Origin: Brevirhabdus pacifica | GTDB taxonomy: Bacteria > Pseudomonadota > Alphaproteobacteria > Rhodobacterales > Rhodobacteraceae | Direction of reading: 5' to 3' | Assembly: GCF_002797755.1 (NCBI RefSeq) | Contig: NZ_PGFI01000012.1 | Location: forward strand, 372,001 to 436,000 | DNA length: 64,000 bases | Position numbers and translations under genes: made by a program | In this document: piece after piece, positions 17,253 through 27,230 of the stretch | How positions within the stretch are numbered: the stretch's first letter is position 1 | Layout: the number at the start of each line of letters is the position of its first letter | The notes under the pieces: generated by a model | Databases searched by the model: none | Seen by the model: only the letters and a program-made list of their open reading frames with translations | What the model was told of the DNA's origin: nothing

Positions 17253-17296
17253 GAAAGAAGAAGGCGGGCGGCCCTGTCCCGGACCGCCCGCCTTCC
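17253..17296 (-). terminator. metK terminator
   Basis: 12-bp perfect stem GAAGGCGGGCGG/CCGCCCGCCTTC (17260–17271 and 17284–17295). On the minus strand it is followed by TTCTTTCG. It begins 45 bases after the metK stop. Confidence 0.8.
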
Positions 17297-17340
17297 TGAT
17301 CTTTTGCCGGCCTGGGGCCGGGGTCGTGGCTCGGGTCCCG

Positions 17341-18522
<1,182 letters not shown>

Positions 18523-18530
18523 TGAAAAAG

Positions 18531-18576
18531 TGCTCCATTGGGTTTCACCGCCACGTCAGGAAGCCGTTGTGGCGGA
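18531..18576 (-). promoter_or_regulatory. SAM/SAH riboswitch controlling metK
   Basis: The minus-strand leader reads CCGCCAC–AACGGCTTCCTGAC–GTGGCGG, then a short linker and CAATGGAGCA. This is the compact SAM/SAH class: a 7-bp P1, a conserved ACGGCTTCCTG loop, and a 3' GGAGC that pairs back into the GCTTCC loop as an H-type pseudoknot. GGAGCA (18536–18531) is also the metK ribosome binding site, ending 8 bases before the ATG, so ligand binding should block initiation. The class is known from metK leaders of Rhodobacterales, which supports both the call and the taxonomic assignment. Confidence 0.92.
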
Positions 18577-18610
18577 ACAGATGCCGGAATATGGGGCTAG
18601 AGGCTCCGCG

Positions 18611-20440
18611 TCAACGTGAAAGGCGACGCCAGAGCAGCAGCCCTCCAAGCAGCAGATAGGCCGGCACCATCGGCCAGTCGCCGCTTTTGCCATAGGTCGT
18701 CTCGTCCGGGGCGGCAGGCGGCAGGCGCTGATCGAGGAATCCCTGCGCGCCCAGCGGCAGAGAGGCCAGCACCCGGCCGCGCGCGTCGATCACCGCGCTG
18801 ACGCCGGTATTGGCGACGCGCACCATCGGCAGGCGCCGCTCGATCGCGCGGATCCGGGCCTGGGCCAGGTGCTGATAGGGGCCGGTGAAGCGGCCGAACC
18901 AGCCATCGTTCGTGACCTGGAGGATCCAGTCGGGGCGCGGCCCGCCGGTGCGCAGATCGTCGGGAAAGACGGCCTCGTAACAGATGAGCGGCAGGGCGCG
19001 GCCCAGCTTGCCCAGACGCAGGCTGGTCGGGCCGGGACCGGGGCTGAACCCCTGCTCGGCCACCTGCGCCAGGCCCCGGATGCCCAGGCGCGACAGCCAG
19101 CTGCCGAAGGGCACGTATTCCCCGAAGGGGACCAGATGCTGCTTGTCGTAGCGGGCGCCCAGCTCGCCCGAAGGCGAGAGGACGCCCAGCGAGTTGTAGA
19201 ACCGGCCCGCCTCGCGCCGCTGGTAGCCAAGGGCAACGGGCACGCCGCCGGCGGCGTCGACGATGGTGCGGCGCAGTTGCTCGGACCCTTCCAGGTCGTA
19301 GGCGATCGCGGTCTCGGGCCAGATCACCAGGTCGGGACGGGGGGCGCGCGGATCCTGGGGCGCGGCGGCGCTGAGTTCGATCAGCCGGTCGAAGAAGACG
19401 GGGATCCACTCGGGGTCCCATTTGCGGCGCTGGGTGGCGTTGGGCTGGACCAGGCGCACGATCGGGCTGTTGGCGGTGAGGGTGGTCCCGGTCACGGGTT
19501 CGGCCCCGACCCACATGCCCGCGCCGACCAGCGCCGGCAGCAGCAGAAGCGTCGGCCCCAGGGCCGCGCGCGAGCTGGCGCGCGCCGCGGTCACGGGGGC
19601 CGCCAGCGCCAGCAGCGTCGCCAGCGTCAGCCCGTGGGGACCGATCAGCGAGACCAGCTGCATCGGCGCCGTGTCCAGCCAGATGTAGGAAATGGCATTC
19701 CAGGGAAAGCCCGTCATCGCATAGGCGCGGAAAAGCTCGACCGCGCCCAGGCAGACCGCAAGCCCCACCGGCCCCGCCTTCAGCCAGGCGGCCGCCCGGA
19801 AGGCCACCGCCCAGATCAGGCCAAGCCCCAGCGCCAGGAGGATCAGGGCAAAGGGGGCCATCCAGCCGTGGCGGGCGATGTCGACCAGGAAAGGCTCGAC
19901 GATCCAGGTCAGCGACAGGCCGAAATAGGACGCACCGAAGGTCAGACCGTCGCGCAGGGGACGGCGGGCGGAGAAGATCGCGAAGATGCCGACCAGTCCC
20001 AGCAGCGCCAGAGGCCAGAGCCCGAAAGGTGCCTGGCCGGCGGCCAGTGCCGCACCACAGAGCACCAGGAAGATCGGACGGCGCCAGCGGGTCCAGCCCC
20101 GGCGCGCCCTCGGGGGCGCGGTGTCGACCCGCGTGGCGCTGTTGCTCGCATCGCGGCGGGGAGGACGGCCCGGGTCGGGGATGATCGTCCATTCCGACCC
20201 GTCCGAGGGGTCGGTGGGGTCAGTGGGGTCGGAGTCTTCCAACGGCTCGAGCCGCTCATCGGGTGCGAAAGGGGGTGGGTCGCCCGCCTCGGGCGCCACC
20301 TCGGGGGTAACGGTGTCGGTGGGAGGCGCGTCGATTGACGCCCCCTGCCCTTCGGCTCCGGGCGCGGCCTCGGAAATATCGGGCGCGCCCGGGTTAGCTC
20401 CCCGGGTGCCGCTGCTGCTGGGCCCCTGGCCGTCGCTCAC
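18611..20440 (-). CDS. lnt: Apolipoprotein N-acyltransferase with long hydrophilic N-terminal extension
   Basis: Adds the third acyl chain to lipoproteins at the inner-membrane outer face. A multi-helix membrane domain (about residues 122–310) begins PIFLVLCGAALAAGQAPFG. The CN_hydrolase domain follows with the Glu–Lys–Cys triad: VIWPETAIAYD, YDKQHLVPFGEYVPF and LPLICYEAVFP. It is 609 residues long because of a ~115-residue acidic, Pro/Asp-rich N-terminus before the first helix, which is unusual. The start used is GTG 20440, overlapping the corC TGA as GTGA. No ATG exists between it and the membrane domain, though a downstream GTG/TTG cannot be excluded. Confidence 0.93.
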   Translation of the reverse strand: MSDGQGPSSSGTRGANPGAPDISEAAPGAEGQGASIDAPPTDTVTPEVAPEAGDPPPFAPDERLEPLEDSDPTDPTDPSDGSEWTIIPDPGRPPRRDASNSATRVDTAPPRARRGWTRWRRPIFLVLCGAALAAGQAPFGLWPLALLGLVGIFAIFSARRPLRDGLTFGASYFGLSLTWIVEPFLVDIARHGWMAPFALILLALGLGLIWAVAFRAAAWLKAGPVGLAVCLGAVELFRAYAMTGFPWNAISYIWLDTAPMQLVSLIGPHGLTLATLLALAAPVTAARASSRAALGPTLLLLPALVGAGMWVGAEPVTGTTLTANSPIVRLVQPNATQRRKWDPEWIPVFFDRLIELSAAAPQDPRAPRPDLVIWPETAIAYDLEGSEQLRRTIVDAAGGVPVALGYQRREAGRFYNSLGVLSPSGELGARYDKQHLVPFGEYVPFGSWLSRLGIRGLAQVAEQGFSPGPGPTSLRLGKLGRALPLICYEAVFPDDLRTGGPRPDWILQVTNDGWFGRFTGPYQHLAQARIRAIERRLPMVRVANTGVSAVIDARGRVLASLPLGAQGFLDQRLPPAAPDETTYGKSGDWPMVPAYLLLGGLLLWRRLSR

Positions 20441-21354
20441 GCCGCGCCGTCTTCCAACGCGCCGGGAAGCCGGACGCGCAGCCGTTTCAGGCGGCGGGGA
20501 TCGGCATCGACGACCTCGAACTCGGCGCCAGTGGGATGGGGAACCATCTCGCCGCGCACGGGAACCCGGCCGGTCATCATGAAGACCAGCCCGCCCAGCG
20601 TGTCGACATCCTCGTCGGCCTCGGGGCTGCCCAGCTTGACGCCGATCTCGGCCTCGAACTCGTCGAGCGGTGCGCGGGCATCGACGACGTAGCCGCCCTG
20701 CTTGTCGCGGCGCCAGAGCGGCCCCTCGGTCAGGTCGTGCTCATCCTCGATCTCGCCGATCACGGTCTCGATCAGATCCTCGATCGTGACCAGCCCGTCG
20801 ACCCCGCCGTATTCGTCGATGACAAGGGCCATGTGGATCCGCTCGGACTGCATCTTTTGAAGCAGCACACCCGTGCCCATCGAGGGCGGCGCGTAGAGCA
20901 GCGGCCGCAGCATGGCCTTGAGCGAGAATTTGGTGCCATTGGCGCTGAACCCGTGGCGCAGGGCCAGGTCCTTGAGGTGAACAAAGCCCATCGGCGTGTC
21001 CAGCGTGCCCTTGTAGACCGGCAGGCGGGTGAAGCCGCTTTCGCGGAACACGTCGACCAGTTCTTCCTTCTTGATGGTGTTGGGGACCGCCACGATCTCG
21101 ACCTTGGGAATGGCCACATCCTCGACCCGCATCCGGCGCAGGTTCAGTATGCCCATGCTGTCGGTGGCATGCGGGTCCGCGTTTTCCTTCTCGCGGTCGC
21201 CCTCGGCCCCGTCATCGCCCGTGTCCGAGCCGGAAATCGTTGATACGAAACGCTGCCAGAGGCCACGCTGTTCGGTATCGCTGTCGTCATCCTGCGCGCT
21301 CAGCGCTGCGCTAGAAGAGCCGTCGGTCTGGTCGCCCATCTCATCCTTGTCCAA
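20437..21354 (-). CDS. corC: CorC/HlyC-family CBS-domain protein
   Basis: 305 residues. An acidic N-terminal tail is followed by two CBS domains beginning at [16 protein letters not shown] (first CBS about 75–140; second includes [24 protein letters not shown], the strongest family signature). A C-terminal CorC_HlyC transporter-associated domain follows ([36 protein letters not shown]). Soluble; in gammaproteobacteria CorC (YbeX) is linked to Mg/Co efflux and to ribosome homeostasis with YbeY. Position between ybeY and lnt is the conserved one. ATG 21354 or ATG 21339 (MGDQTDG) are both possible. Confidence 0.93.
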   Translation of the reverse strand: MDKDEMGDQTDGSSSAALSAQDDDSDTEQRGLWQRFVSTISGSDTGDDGAEGDREKENADPHATDSMGILNLRRMRVEDVAIPKVEIVAVPNTIKKEELVDVFRESGFTRLPVYKGTLDTPMGFVHLKDLALRHGFSANGTKFSLKAMLRPLLYAPPSMGTGVLLQKMQSERIHMALVIDEYGGVDGLVTIEDLIETVIGEIEDEHDLTEGPLWRRDKQGGYVVDARAPLDEFEAEIGVKLGSPEADEDVDTLGGLVFMMTGRVPVRGEMVPHPTGAEFEVVDADPRRLKRLRVRLPGALEDGAA

Positions 21355-21368
21355 ATTTCACCGGCCTC

Positions 21369-21890
21369 TCAGGCCGTCTGGCCTGAATATGGATCAGGCA
21401 CACCCAGGGAAACAAGTATTTCCCGCTCGAGACGTTCCATCACTGCGGCATCTTCGTCCGTCTCGTGGTCATAGCCCAGCAGGTGCAACGTCGCATGCGC
21501 CAGCAGGTGCAGCAGGTGGTTTTCCAGCGGTTTGCCCTGTTCCTCGGCCTCGCGCAGGCAGGTGTCATAGGCGATGGCGATGTCACCTAACGCGCCGTCG
21601 AACATCGGTTCGGGGGGCGGCGGAATGGCGCCGGGGCTTTCGGGGGCCAGATCCTCGGCCGGCCAGCTCAGCACGTTGGTGGGTGCGGGCTTGCCCCGAA
21701 ACTCCTCGTTCAGAACGGCGATGCGCGCGTCATCACAGCCCAGCAGGCTGATCTCGAATTCCTCGGGATCCAGGTCGAGATGCGTCAGCACGGCGCCGGC
21801 GGCGCGGGCGGCCAGATCCTCAAGCCCCAGTGCGCACCAGCGGTCGTCCTCGATCAGGGCGTCAACCGGCGTCGGTGTCGGTAGCATCAT
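21369..21890 (-). CDS. ybeY: Endoribonuclease YbeY (rRNA maturation factor)
   Basis: Zinc-dependent RNase acting in 16S rRNA 3' processing and ribosome quality control. The metal site HATLHLLGYDH (three His) lies near residue 125, preceded by LGDIAIAYDTC and LNEEFRGKPAPTNVLSWP, both family signatures. The start is one of two adjacent ATGs at 21890/21887 (MMLPTPTPVDALIED), so the gene overlaps the phoH end by about 26–29 bp. The extension to 22073 lies wholly inside phoH and is rejected. 173 residues, slightly longer than E. coli, with a Pro-rich loop (GAIPPPPEPM). Confidence 0.95.
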   Translation of the reverse strand: MMLPTPTPVDALIEDDRWCALGLEDLAARAAGAVLTHLDLDPEEFEISLLGCDDARIAVLNEEFRGKPAPTNVLSWPAEDLAPESPGAIPPPPEPMFDGALGDIAIAYDTCLREAEEQGKPLENHLLHLLAHATLHLLGYDHETDEDAAVMERLEREILVSLGVPDPYSGQTA

Positions 21891-22878
21891 AAGCTTCGAT
21901 GATCCGGGCCACGAGCGGGTGGCGAACCACGTCCTTGGCGCTGAAATAGTTGAAGGCGATGCGGTCGATGCCGCCCAGCCGCCGCTCGGCGTCGGCAAGG
22001 CCCGACTGGACGCCACGCGGCAGGTCGACCTGGGTGCGGTCGCCGGTGATGACCATCCGCGAACCCTCGCCAAGGCGGGTCAGGAACATCTTCATCTGCA
22101 TCGACGTGGCGTTCTGCGCCTCGTCCAGCACCACGAAGGCGTTGGACAGGGTGCGGCCGCGCATGAAGGCCAGCGGCGCGATCTCGACCCGCTTCTCCTC
22201 GATCATCTTGGCCAGCTGCTTGCCGGGCAGGAAATCGTTCAGCGCGTCGTAGAGCGGCTGCATGTAGGGATCGACCTTGTCCTTCATGTCGCCGGGCAGG
22301 TAGCCCAGCTTCTCGCCGGCCTCCACAGCCGGGCGCGACAGGATGATCCGGTCGACATGGCCGCCGATGAACATGTTCACCGCCGCGGCCACCGCGATAT
22401 AGGTCTTGCCGGTGCCGGCGGGGCCGATGCCGAAGACAAGCTCGTTGTCGAAAAGCGCACGGGCATAGGCCTTCTGTGCCGCCGTGCGCGGTTCGACCGA
22501 CTTCTTGCGCGTCTTGATCTCGATCTCGCCGCCCTTGAACATCTCAAGCTGATCGCCGTCGCGGGACTGGCTGTCGCTTTCGGCGCCCATGCGGATCATG
22601 GCGTCGATCACGCCCACATCCACCGCCTTGCCGCTTTCCAGCCGCTGGTAGAGGCCGCGAAGCACCTCGAGCGCCTTGGCGCGCGCGGCGGGTTCGCCGG
22701 CGACCTCAAGTTGGTTGCCCCGGCGCACGACCTGCACGCCGAGCGCGGTTTCAAGATGCGCGAGATGACTGTCGAATTCGCCGCAAAGCTCGATCAGAAG
22801 GCGATTGTCCGGGAACTCGAGCCGAGGCGTGTCGGCCTGATCCTGAGGGGGTTCGGGGGTCAGGGTGTCGATTCCCAA
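21862..22878 (-). CDS. phoH: PhoH-family ATPase (YbeZ-like)
   Basis: 338 residues. N-terminal KH-like/PhoH-accessory part to about residue 110 (LLIELCGEFDSHLAHLETALGVQV), then the ATPase domain with Walker A GIGPAGTGKTYIA and the Walker B-like FVVLDEAQNATSMQMKMFLTR. TRLGEGSRMVITGDRTQVDLP and SGLADAERRLGGI complete the PhoH core. PhoH/YbeZ partners YbeY in RNA metabolism, and here the two genes overlap, consistent with coupling. Start is MGIDTLTPEPPQD at 22878. Confidence 0.95.
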   Translation of the reverse strand: MGIDTLTPEPPQDQADTPRLEFPDNRLLIELCGEFDSHLAHLETALGVQVVRRGNQLEVAGEPAARAKALEVLRGLYQRLESGKAVDVGVIDAMIRMGAESDSQSRDGDQLEMFKGGEIEIKTRKKSVEPRTAAQKAYARALFDNELVFGIGPAGTGKTYIAVAAAVNMFIGGHVDRIILSRPAVEAGEKLGYLPGDMKDKVDPYMQPLYDALNDFLPGKQLAKMIEEKRVEIAPLAFMRGRTLSNAFVVLDEAQNATSMQMKMFLTRLGEGSRMVITGDRTQVDLPRGVQSGLADAERRLGGIDRIAFNYFSAKDVVRHPLVARIIEAYDATDTDAG

Positions 22879-23021
22879 TGCCTGCTCCGTGCGGTTGGCG
22901 TGTCAGGCAATGGTGCCCTGCTTCGCGCCCCGCCGCAAGCCGTCCTATGCGCCGCGGGGCAGTTCCTTGCCAATGGGCGGCGCCGCCCTTCCCCGGCCCT
23001 GCCCCGCCCGCACCTTCCGGA

Positions 23022-23053
23022 ACGCAAGAACCCCGCCGGTTGCCCGGCGGGGT
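23022..23053 (-). terminator. Terminator after the small lipoprotein gene
   Basis: Minus-strand stem ACCCCGCCG/CGGCGGGGT (23053–23045 and 23038–23030) followed by TCTTGCGTT. It separates the envelope pair from phoH. Confidence 0.65.
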
Positions 23054-23082
23054 CCTCAAGATGCGCGGCCTGTCGGTCGCGA

Positions 23083-23379
23083 TCAGATCTGGTCGGCGAC
23101 CGGGCTGCCCGACTTGAACTTGCCGATGGCGGTGTTGGCCGGCGCGGCGCCCGAGCAGACGGGCTTGCCGTACTTGTCCAGCCGCTGCGACAGGTAGCCC
23201 TCGAACCCGTCGTCGATGATCCAGTGGTCGCAGCCATGGGGATCGATCCAGATCCCGGCCTGCAGCTGGCTGAGGTCCTTGGAGTCCACGAAGCGGTCGA
23301 CGGTCTTGTTCTGCTTCGAGACGCAGCCGGCGAGGCTGGCGGCGACAAGGACGAGCACGGTGCCTTTAACGATACGCAT
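23083..23379 (-). CDS. Small lipoprotein sharing a Cys/Trp/Asp domain with its neighbour
   Basis: 98 residues from ATG 23379 (MRIVKGTVLVLVAASLAGC), with GAGAGGATGAG upstream. The lipobox LAGC places the lipidated Cys at residue 19. The mature part carries AGIWIDPHGCDHWIIDDGFEGY and ends its core with GKPVC. This reproduces a block in the adjacent OmpA-like protein (IWVDPDGCQHWVMDDGAEGY…GIPVC). The two conserved Cys may form a disulfide. Function unknown; it probably sits in the outer membrane with the OmpA-like partner. Codons upstream to 23496 lie in the neighbour's 3' end and are not used. Confidence 0.8.
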   Translation of the reverse strand: MRIVKGTVLVLVAASLAGCVSKQNKTVDRFVDSKDLSQLQAGIWIDPHGCDHWIIDDGFEGYLSQRLDKYGKPVCSGAAPANTAIGKFKSGSPVADQI

Positions 23380-23392
23380 TTGTCTCATCCTC

Positions 23393-24025
23393 TCAGCGAA
23401 TGCACATGATTTCGACGCGGCGGTTCTGGGCGCGCCCCTGCACCGTCGCGTTGGTTGCCTTGGGCATCCGCTCGCCGAAGCTGCGGATATCTGCAATGCG
23501 GGCGCCGACCGACTGGCCGACGGCAGCAGCGGCGCGGGCCCGGTTCAGGCCCAGGCGCATGTTGTAGGCGTCGCTGGCCCGGCTGTCGGTGTGGCCGACC
23601 ACCACGTAGGCGCTGGCCTTGGCGGACCGGAAGAAACTCGCCAGCTTGGAACGACCCGCCGCATTGAGCCGGTAGCTGTCGGTGGCGAAATGCTGGTCGG
23701 TGTTCAGCACCATGCAGGCGTTGCCCCGGTTGCAGACCGGAATGCCGTCGCGGGTGACGTTGGGGGTCATGTACCCCTCGGCCCCGTCGTCCATCACCCA
23801 GTGCTGGCAACCGTCGGGATCGACCCAGATTGTCGGCTTGTAGCGCTCGCCGTCGACGACCTTGGCGCGGCCGTTCGCGGTCGCGACGGTGCGGTGGGTA
23901 TGACGGCCGATGGACGCATCCTCGTGGGCCGTTGCGGCCGAGGCGGGCAGCAGGACCGCAATCGTCGCCGCGGCCAGCACCCCCCCCGTGGATGCGCCGA
24001 TGGCGGAAAACATCTTATTCAGCAC
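23393..24025 (-). CDS. OmpA-family protein with N-terminal Cys/Trp/Asp domain
   Basis: About 210 residues with an N-terminal signal (hydrophobic GGVLAAATIAVLLPASAATA). An N-terminal domain follows with IWVDPDGCQHWVMDDGAEGYM and GIPVC, then a C-terminal OmpA peptidoglycan-binding domain: DSYRLNAAGRSKLASFF, VVGHTDSRASDAYNMRLGLNRA with the key Asp and Arg, IADIRSFGERMP and NRRVEIMC. The start is probably GTG 24025, which has AAAGGA 9 bases upstream. ATG 24013 and TTG 24067 are alternatives. It lies between miaB and phoH, interrupting the usual miaB–phoH order, and 13 bp before the related lipoprotein gene. Confidence 0.85.
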   Translation of the reverse strand: MLNKMFSAIGASTGGVLAAATIAVLLPASAATAHEDASIGRHTHRTVATANGRAKVVDGERYKPTIWVDPDGCQHWVMDDGAEGYMTPNVTRDGIPVCNRGNACMVLNTDQHFATDSYRLNAAGRSKLASFFRSAKASAYVVVGHTDSRASDAYNMRLGLNRARAAAAVGQSVGARIADIRSFGERMPKATNATVQGRAQNRRVEIMCIR

Positions 24026-24237
24026 AGCGAAAATTCCTTTGCCAAACCATTGGGAAAGACCACCCAACCCTCCCCCCGGAGGTCGCGGCCCATTGCGGAA
24101 AAGTTTAGCGGTTTTCGTGCCAAAGTGAAGGTATTTCTGCCTTGTATAGTTGCTGATCGGGAAACATCACCGCCCGTTCGCGCCCATTGTCCGCACCCCG
24201 GCCAAGTTTTTGCCACATTCCTGATTTTTCAGGAATT

Positions 24238-25566
24238 TCAGATCAGTTCACCGGCCAGCGAATTGCTGGTGCTTTCCACGATTCTGACGCGCCGCACCTG
24301 GCCGATCAGGTCCTGCGGACCGGGCACGTGGACGGCGTGGAGGTAATCGGACTTGCCGACGATCTGGCCGGGCATCCGGCCGGGTTTCTCGAACAGGACG
24401 CCGACCTCGCGGCCGACCATCGCCTGCTGGACCGCCTTCTGCTGGCGCTCAAGCAGGGCCTGGAGGCGGCGCAGACGCTCGGTTGCGACCGCGTCGTCGA
24501 CATGGCCGGCACGCTCGGCGGCGGGGGTGCCGGGACGGGGCGAGTATTTGAACGAATAGGCCTGCCCGTAGTTGACCGCCTCGATCAGGGCGAGGGTCTG
24601 CTCGAAATCCTCGTCGGTCTCGCCGGGGAAGCCGACGATGAAGTCGCCCGACAGCATGATGTCGGGCCGGCGCGCGCGGATGCGGGCGATCAGGTCCAGG
24701 TATTGCCGGGCGGTATGCTTGCGGTTCATCGCCTTCAGGATCCGGTCCGATCCGGACTGAACCGGCAGGTGCAGATAGGGCATCAGCTTGTCGCAATCGG
24801 CATGGGCCTGGATCAGATCATCGGCCATGTCGTTGGGATGGGACGTGGTATAGCGGATCCGTTCCAGCCCCTCGATCGCGGCCAGGCCGCGGGCCAGGTC
24901 GGCCAGCGACCAGGGGCCTTCCCCCTCGGGGGCGGCGCCGTGGTAGGCATTGACGTTCTGGCCCAGCAGCGTCACCTCGCGCACCCCGCGCGAAACCAGA
25001 TCGCGGGCCTCCGACAGGATGCGGGCGGCGGGGCGCGAAACCTCGGCACCCCGGGTGTAGGGCACGACGCAGAAGGCGCAGAACTTGTCGCACCCCTCCT
25101 GCACCGTCAGAAAGGCCGAGGGGCCGCGCGCGGCCCGGGGCCGTTTCTGCAGCGTCTCGAATTTGTCTTCCTCGGGGAAATCGGTGTCGAGGGCCTTGTG
25201 CCCCTCGGCGACACGGGCCTCCATCTGTGGCAGGCGATGGTAGCTTTGGGGGCCGACAACCAGATCGACCAGCGGCTGCCGGCGCATGATCTCCTCGCCC
25301 TCGGCCTGGGCGACGCAGCCGGTGACACCGATCTTCAGGTCAGGCCGCTCGGCCTTCAGGGGCTTGAGGCGGCCCAGTTCGGAATAGACCTTCTCGGCGG
25401 CCTTCTCGCGGATGTGGCAGGTGTTGAGAAGGATCATGTCCGCGTCATCGGCCCGGTCGGTGGCGACATAGCCCGCCCCGCCCAGCGCCTCGGCCATGCG
25501 CTCGCTGTCGTATACGTTCATCTGGCACCCGTAGGTCTTGATGAAAAGCTTCTTGGCCTCGCCCAT
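24238..25566 (-). CDS. miaB: tRNA-2-methylthio-N6-dimethylallyladenosine synthase
   Basis: Radical-SAM methylthiotransferase modifying A37 of tRNA. ATG at 25566 ([17 protein letters not shown]) with GGGAG upstream; the open frame runs to 25851 but without conservation. It has 442 residues. The N-terminal cluster cysteines are in [20 protein letters not shown] and GVTGCVAQ. The radical SAM motif CDKFCAFC precedes [16 protein letters not shown]-type ([11 protein letters not shown]) and [11 protein letters not shown] motifs are present, and the C-terminal TRAM domain covers about 375–442. First gene of the miaB–phoH–ybeY–corC–lnt group. Confidence 0.97.
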   Translation of the reverse strand: MGEAKKLFIKTYGCQMNVYDSERMAEALGGAGYVATDRADDADMILLNTCHIREKAAEKVYSELGRLKPLKAERPDLKIGVTGCVAQAEGEEIMRRQPLVDLVVGPQSYHRLPQMEARVAEGHKALDTDFPEEDKFETLQKRPRAARGPSAFLTVQEGCDKFCAFCVVPYTRGAEVSRPAARILSEARDLVSRGVREVTLLGQNVNAYHGAAPEGEGPWSLADLARGLAAIEGLERIRYTTSHPNDMADDLIQAHADCDKLMPYLHLPVQSGSDRILKAMNRKHTARQYLDLIARIRARRPDIMLSGDFIVGFPGETDEDFEQTLALIEAVNYGQAYSFKYSPRPGTPAAERAGHVDDAVATERLRRLQALLERQQKAVQQAMVGREVGVLFEKPGRMPGQIVGKSDYLHAVHVPGPQDLIGQVRRVRIVESTSNSLAGELI

Positions 25567-25741
25567 GATCCGGCTCCCGTGGTAATCAGATCGGGGGCAT
25601 ACACCAAAGCGGGGCGACACCGCAACGTGGGCGCGCCGGGCGGGGCGCCTCACAGGCACGCCCGGGCACAGCGCAGCCACGAGGCTTGAAATGCGCCCGC
25701 GCCTGGCCCATTCAGGAACAAGCTGAACATCGGGACCCCGC

Positions 25742-26608
25742 ATGCCGCACCGCGATCTGAACGCCTTCCTGTCCTCGCCGCGCCTCGAGCGGGAAAAAGG
25801 GCCGCTGTGCATGATCTTCGTCGAGGATCTGGTCGAGGTGGACAGCACCATCCGCCACCACCTGGACCTGGGCTTTCAGCGCCCCCTGGTCTTCGCCCCG
25901 CCGGAACTGAAGCTGCCCCGCCACCTCGAGGAGGAGGTCGAGCGCATCGGCTACAATTTCGCGCTGGAGACCCCGTTCCAGGTCATCAACCGGATCATCG
26001 CCGATGCGCCGGGGATCTGGATGTATTACTGCTACAACTCGGAATACCTGTTTTTTCCCTATTGCGAGACGCGCAGCGCCCGCGAGATGCTGATCTTCAA
26101 CACCGAAGAGCGGCGGGACTCGGTGCTGTGCTACACGCTGGACCTCTATGCCTCGGACCTGGGCAGCAACGAGACGGCGGTCTCGCTTGAGGATGCCCAT
26201 CTCGACAAGTCGGGCTATTACGCGCTGGCGCGCCCGGATCCGGACAATCACGGCTATCCCAAGGAACGTCAGCTTGATTTCTTCGGAGGTCTGCGCTGGC
26301 GCTTCGAGGAGCATATCCCCGTGGCCAAGCGCAAGATCGACCGCATCGCGCTCTTCCGGTCAAAACCCGGCCTGGCCCTTTTAGAGAACCACACGTTCAA
26401 CATAGAGGAATACAACACATTCGCCTGCCCGTGGCACAACAACCTGACGGCGGCGATCTGTTCGTTCCGGACAGCCAAGGCGTTGAAGCTGAACCCGGGC
26501 AGCACTTTCGATATCTATGATTTCACCTGGTACAACTCGACCAGGTTCGAATGGAACTCACAGCAGCTGCTGGATCTTGGCCTGATCGAACCCGGCCAGT
26601 GGTTCTGA
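25742..26608 (+). CDS. Conserved-looking cytoplasmic protein of unknown function (288 aa)
   Basis: Not recognised. It begins [20 protein letters not shown] and has no signal peptide or membrane helix. The protein is rich in aromatic residues: [17 protein letters not shown] near residue 95, and a C-terminal block [20 protein letters not shown]. It has an acidic/basic pattern throughout and ends IEPGQWF. Nine or more Tyr/Trp in two clusters and a [19 protein letters not shown] segment near 215–235 look like a carbohydrate- or nucleotide-handling enzyme fold, but that is a guess. Stand-alone gene between divergent miaB and convergent irr. Confidence 0.75.
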   Translation: MPHRDLNAFLSSPRLEREKGPLCMIFVEDLVEVDSTIRHHLDLGFQRPLVFAPPELKLPRHLEEEVERIGYNFALETPFQVINRIIADAPGIWMYYCYNSEYLFFPYCETRSAREMLIFNTEERRDSVLCYTLDLYASDLGSNETAVSLEDAHLDKSGYYALARPDPDNHGYPKERQLDFFGGLRWRFEEHIPVAKRKIDRIALFRSKPGLALLENHTFNIEEYNTFACPWHNNLTAAICSFRTAKALKLNPGSTFDIYDFTWYNSTRFEWNSQQLLDLGLIEPGQWF

Positions 26609-26647
26609 GCGCGGCGTCCGGCCGGGCCTGGGGGACGAAACCCCGGC

Positions 26648-27064
26648 TCAGGCCTTGCGCAGGCGGATCACCACATCGACCCGCGCGATCTCGGCTCCCT
26701 CGGGGGCCTGGGGCAGGCGCGTGATTTCCAGCGCGTTGGCCGGGGCGTCGACCAGGGCGCCGGTATCTTCCCAGAAGAAATGCGGATGGTTGTCCATGCG
26801 GGTGTCGAAATAGGATTTCGACCCCTCGACCGCGACCTCCTGCATCAGGCCGGCGTCGCAGAAGGCCCGCAGCGTGTTGTAGACGGTCGCCAGCGACACG
26901 CTTTCGCCCGCGCGCTCACATGCCGCATAAAGACTTTCGGCGGTGACATGCCGATCCTTGCCGTCGCCCACCAGAAGCGCGGCCAACGCCCGGCGCTGCC
27001 GTGTCGGGCGCAAACCGCCCGCGCGGAGCCATGCGGTTCCCAGTTCAATCGCTTCGGATGTCAT
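26648..27064 (-). CDS. irr: Fur-family iron response regulator Irr
   Basis: 138 residues from ATG 27064 (MTSEAIELGTAWLRAG). The winged-helix N-terminus has LRPTRQRRALAALLVGD and VSLATVYNTLRAFCDAGL (recognition helix). The sensing half has YFDTRMDNHPHFFWEDTG, where the NHPHFF His pair corresponds to the Irr/Fur metal- or heme-sensing site. The Fur CxxC motifs are absent, as in Irr. In alphaproteobacteria Irr represses or activates iron genes according to heme. It is divergent from fabA, the arrangement widely seen in Rhodobacterales. The longer frame to 27130 would begin within the promoter and is rejected. Confidence 0.88.
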   Translation of the reverse strand: MTSEAIELGTAWLRAGGLRPTRQRRALAALLVGDGKDRHVTAESLYAACERAGESVSLATVYNTLRAFCDAGLMQEVAVEGSKSYFDTRMDNHPHFFWEDTGALVDAPANALEITRLPQAPEGAEIARVDVVIRLRKA

Positions 27065-27100
27065 TTTCACCGTCCGGGTTAAAAGCCGTCCTTGATGCCA

Positions 27101-27130
27101 CATATAAGGCCTCGGACCCGGCGTATTCAA
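27101..27130 (-). promoter_or_regulatory. irr promoter
   Basis: Minus strand: -35 TTGAAT (27130–27125), 18-bp spacer, -10 TATATG (27106–27101). The predicted start near 27095 leaves a ~30-base leader before ATG 27064, supporting that start. Confidence 0.6.
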
Positions 27131-27163
27131 ATCTTTTCAAGCGAGGGGGGCAGGTCAGCGCAC

Positions 27164-27192
27164 TTGCCCTGCAAGTTGACGCGATGCTAGAG
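27164..27192 (+). promoter_or_regulatory. Candidate fabA operon promoter
   Basis: -35 TTGCCC (27164–27169), 17-bp spacer, -10 CTAGAG (27187–27192), about 38 bases before the fabA ATG. Moderate consensus match. Confidence 0.4.
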
Positions 27193-27230
27193 GGATCGAC
27201 GAACGAGCGGTTTTCACGAGGCAGGACATA

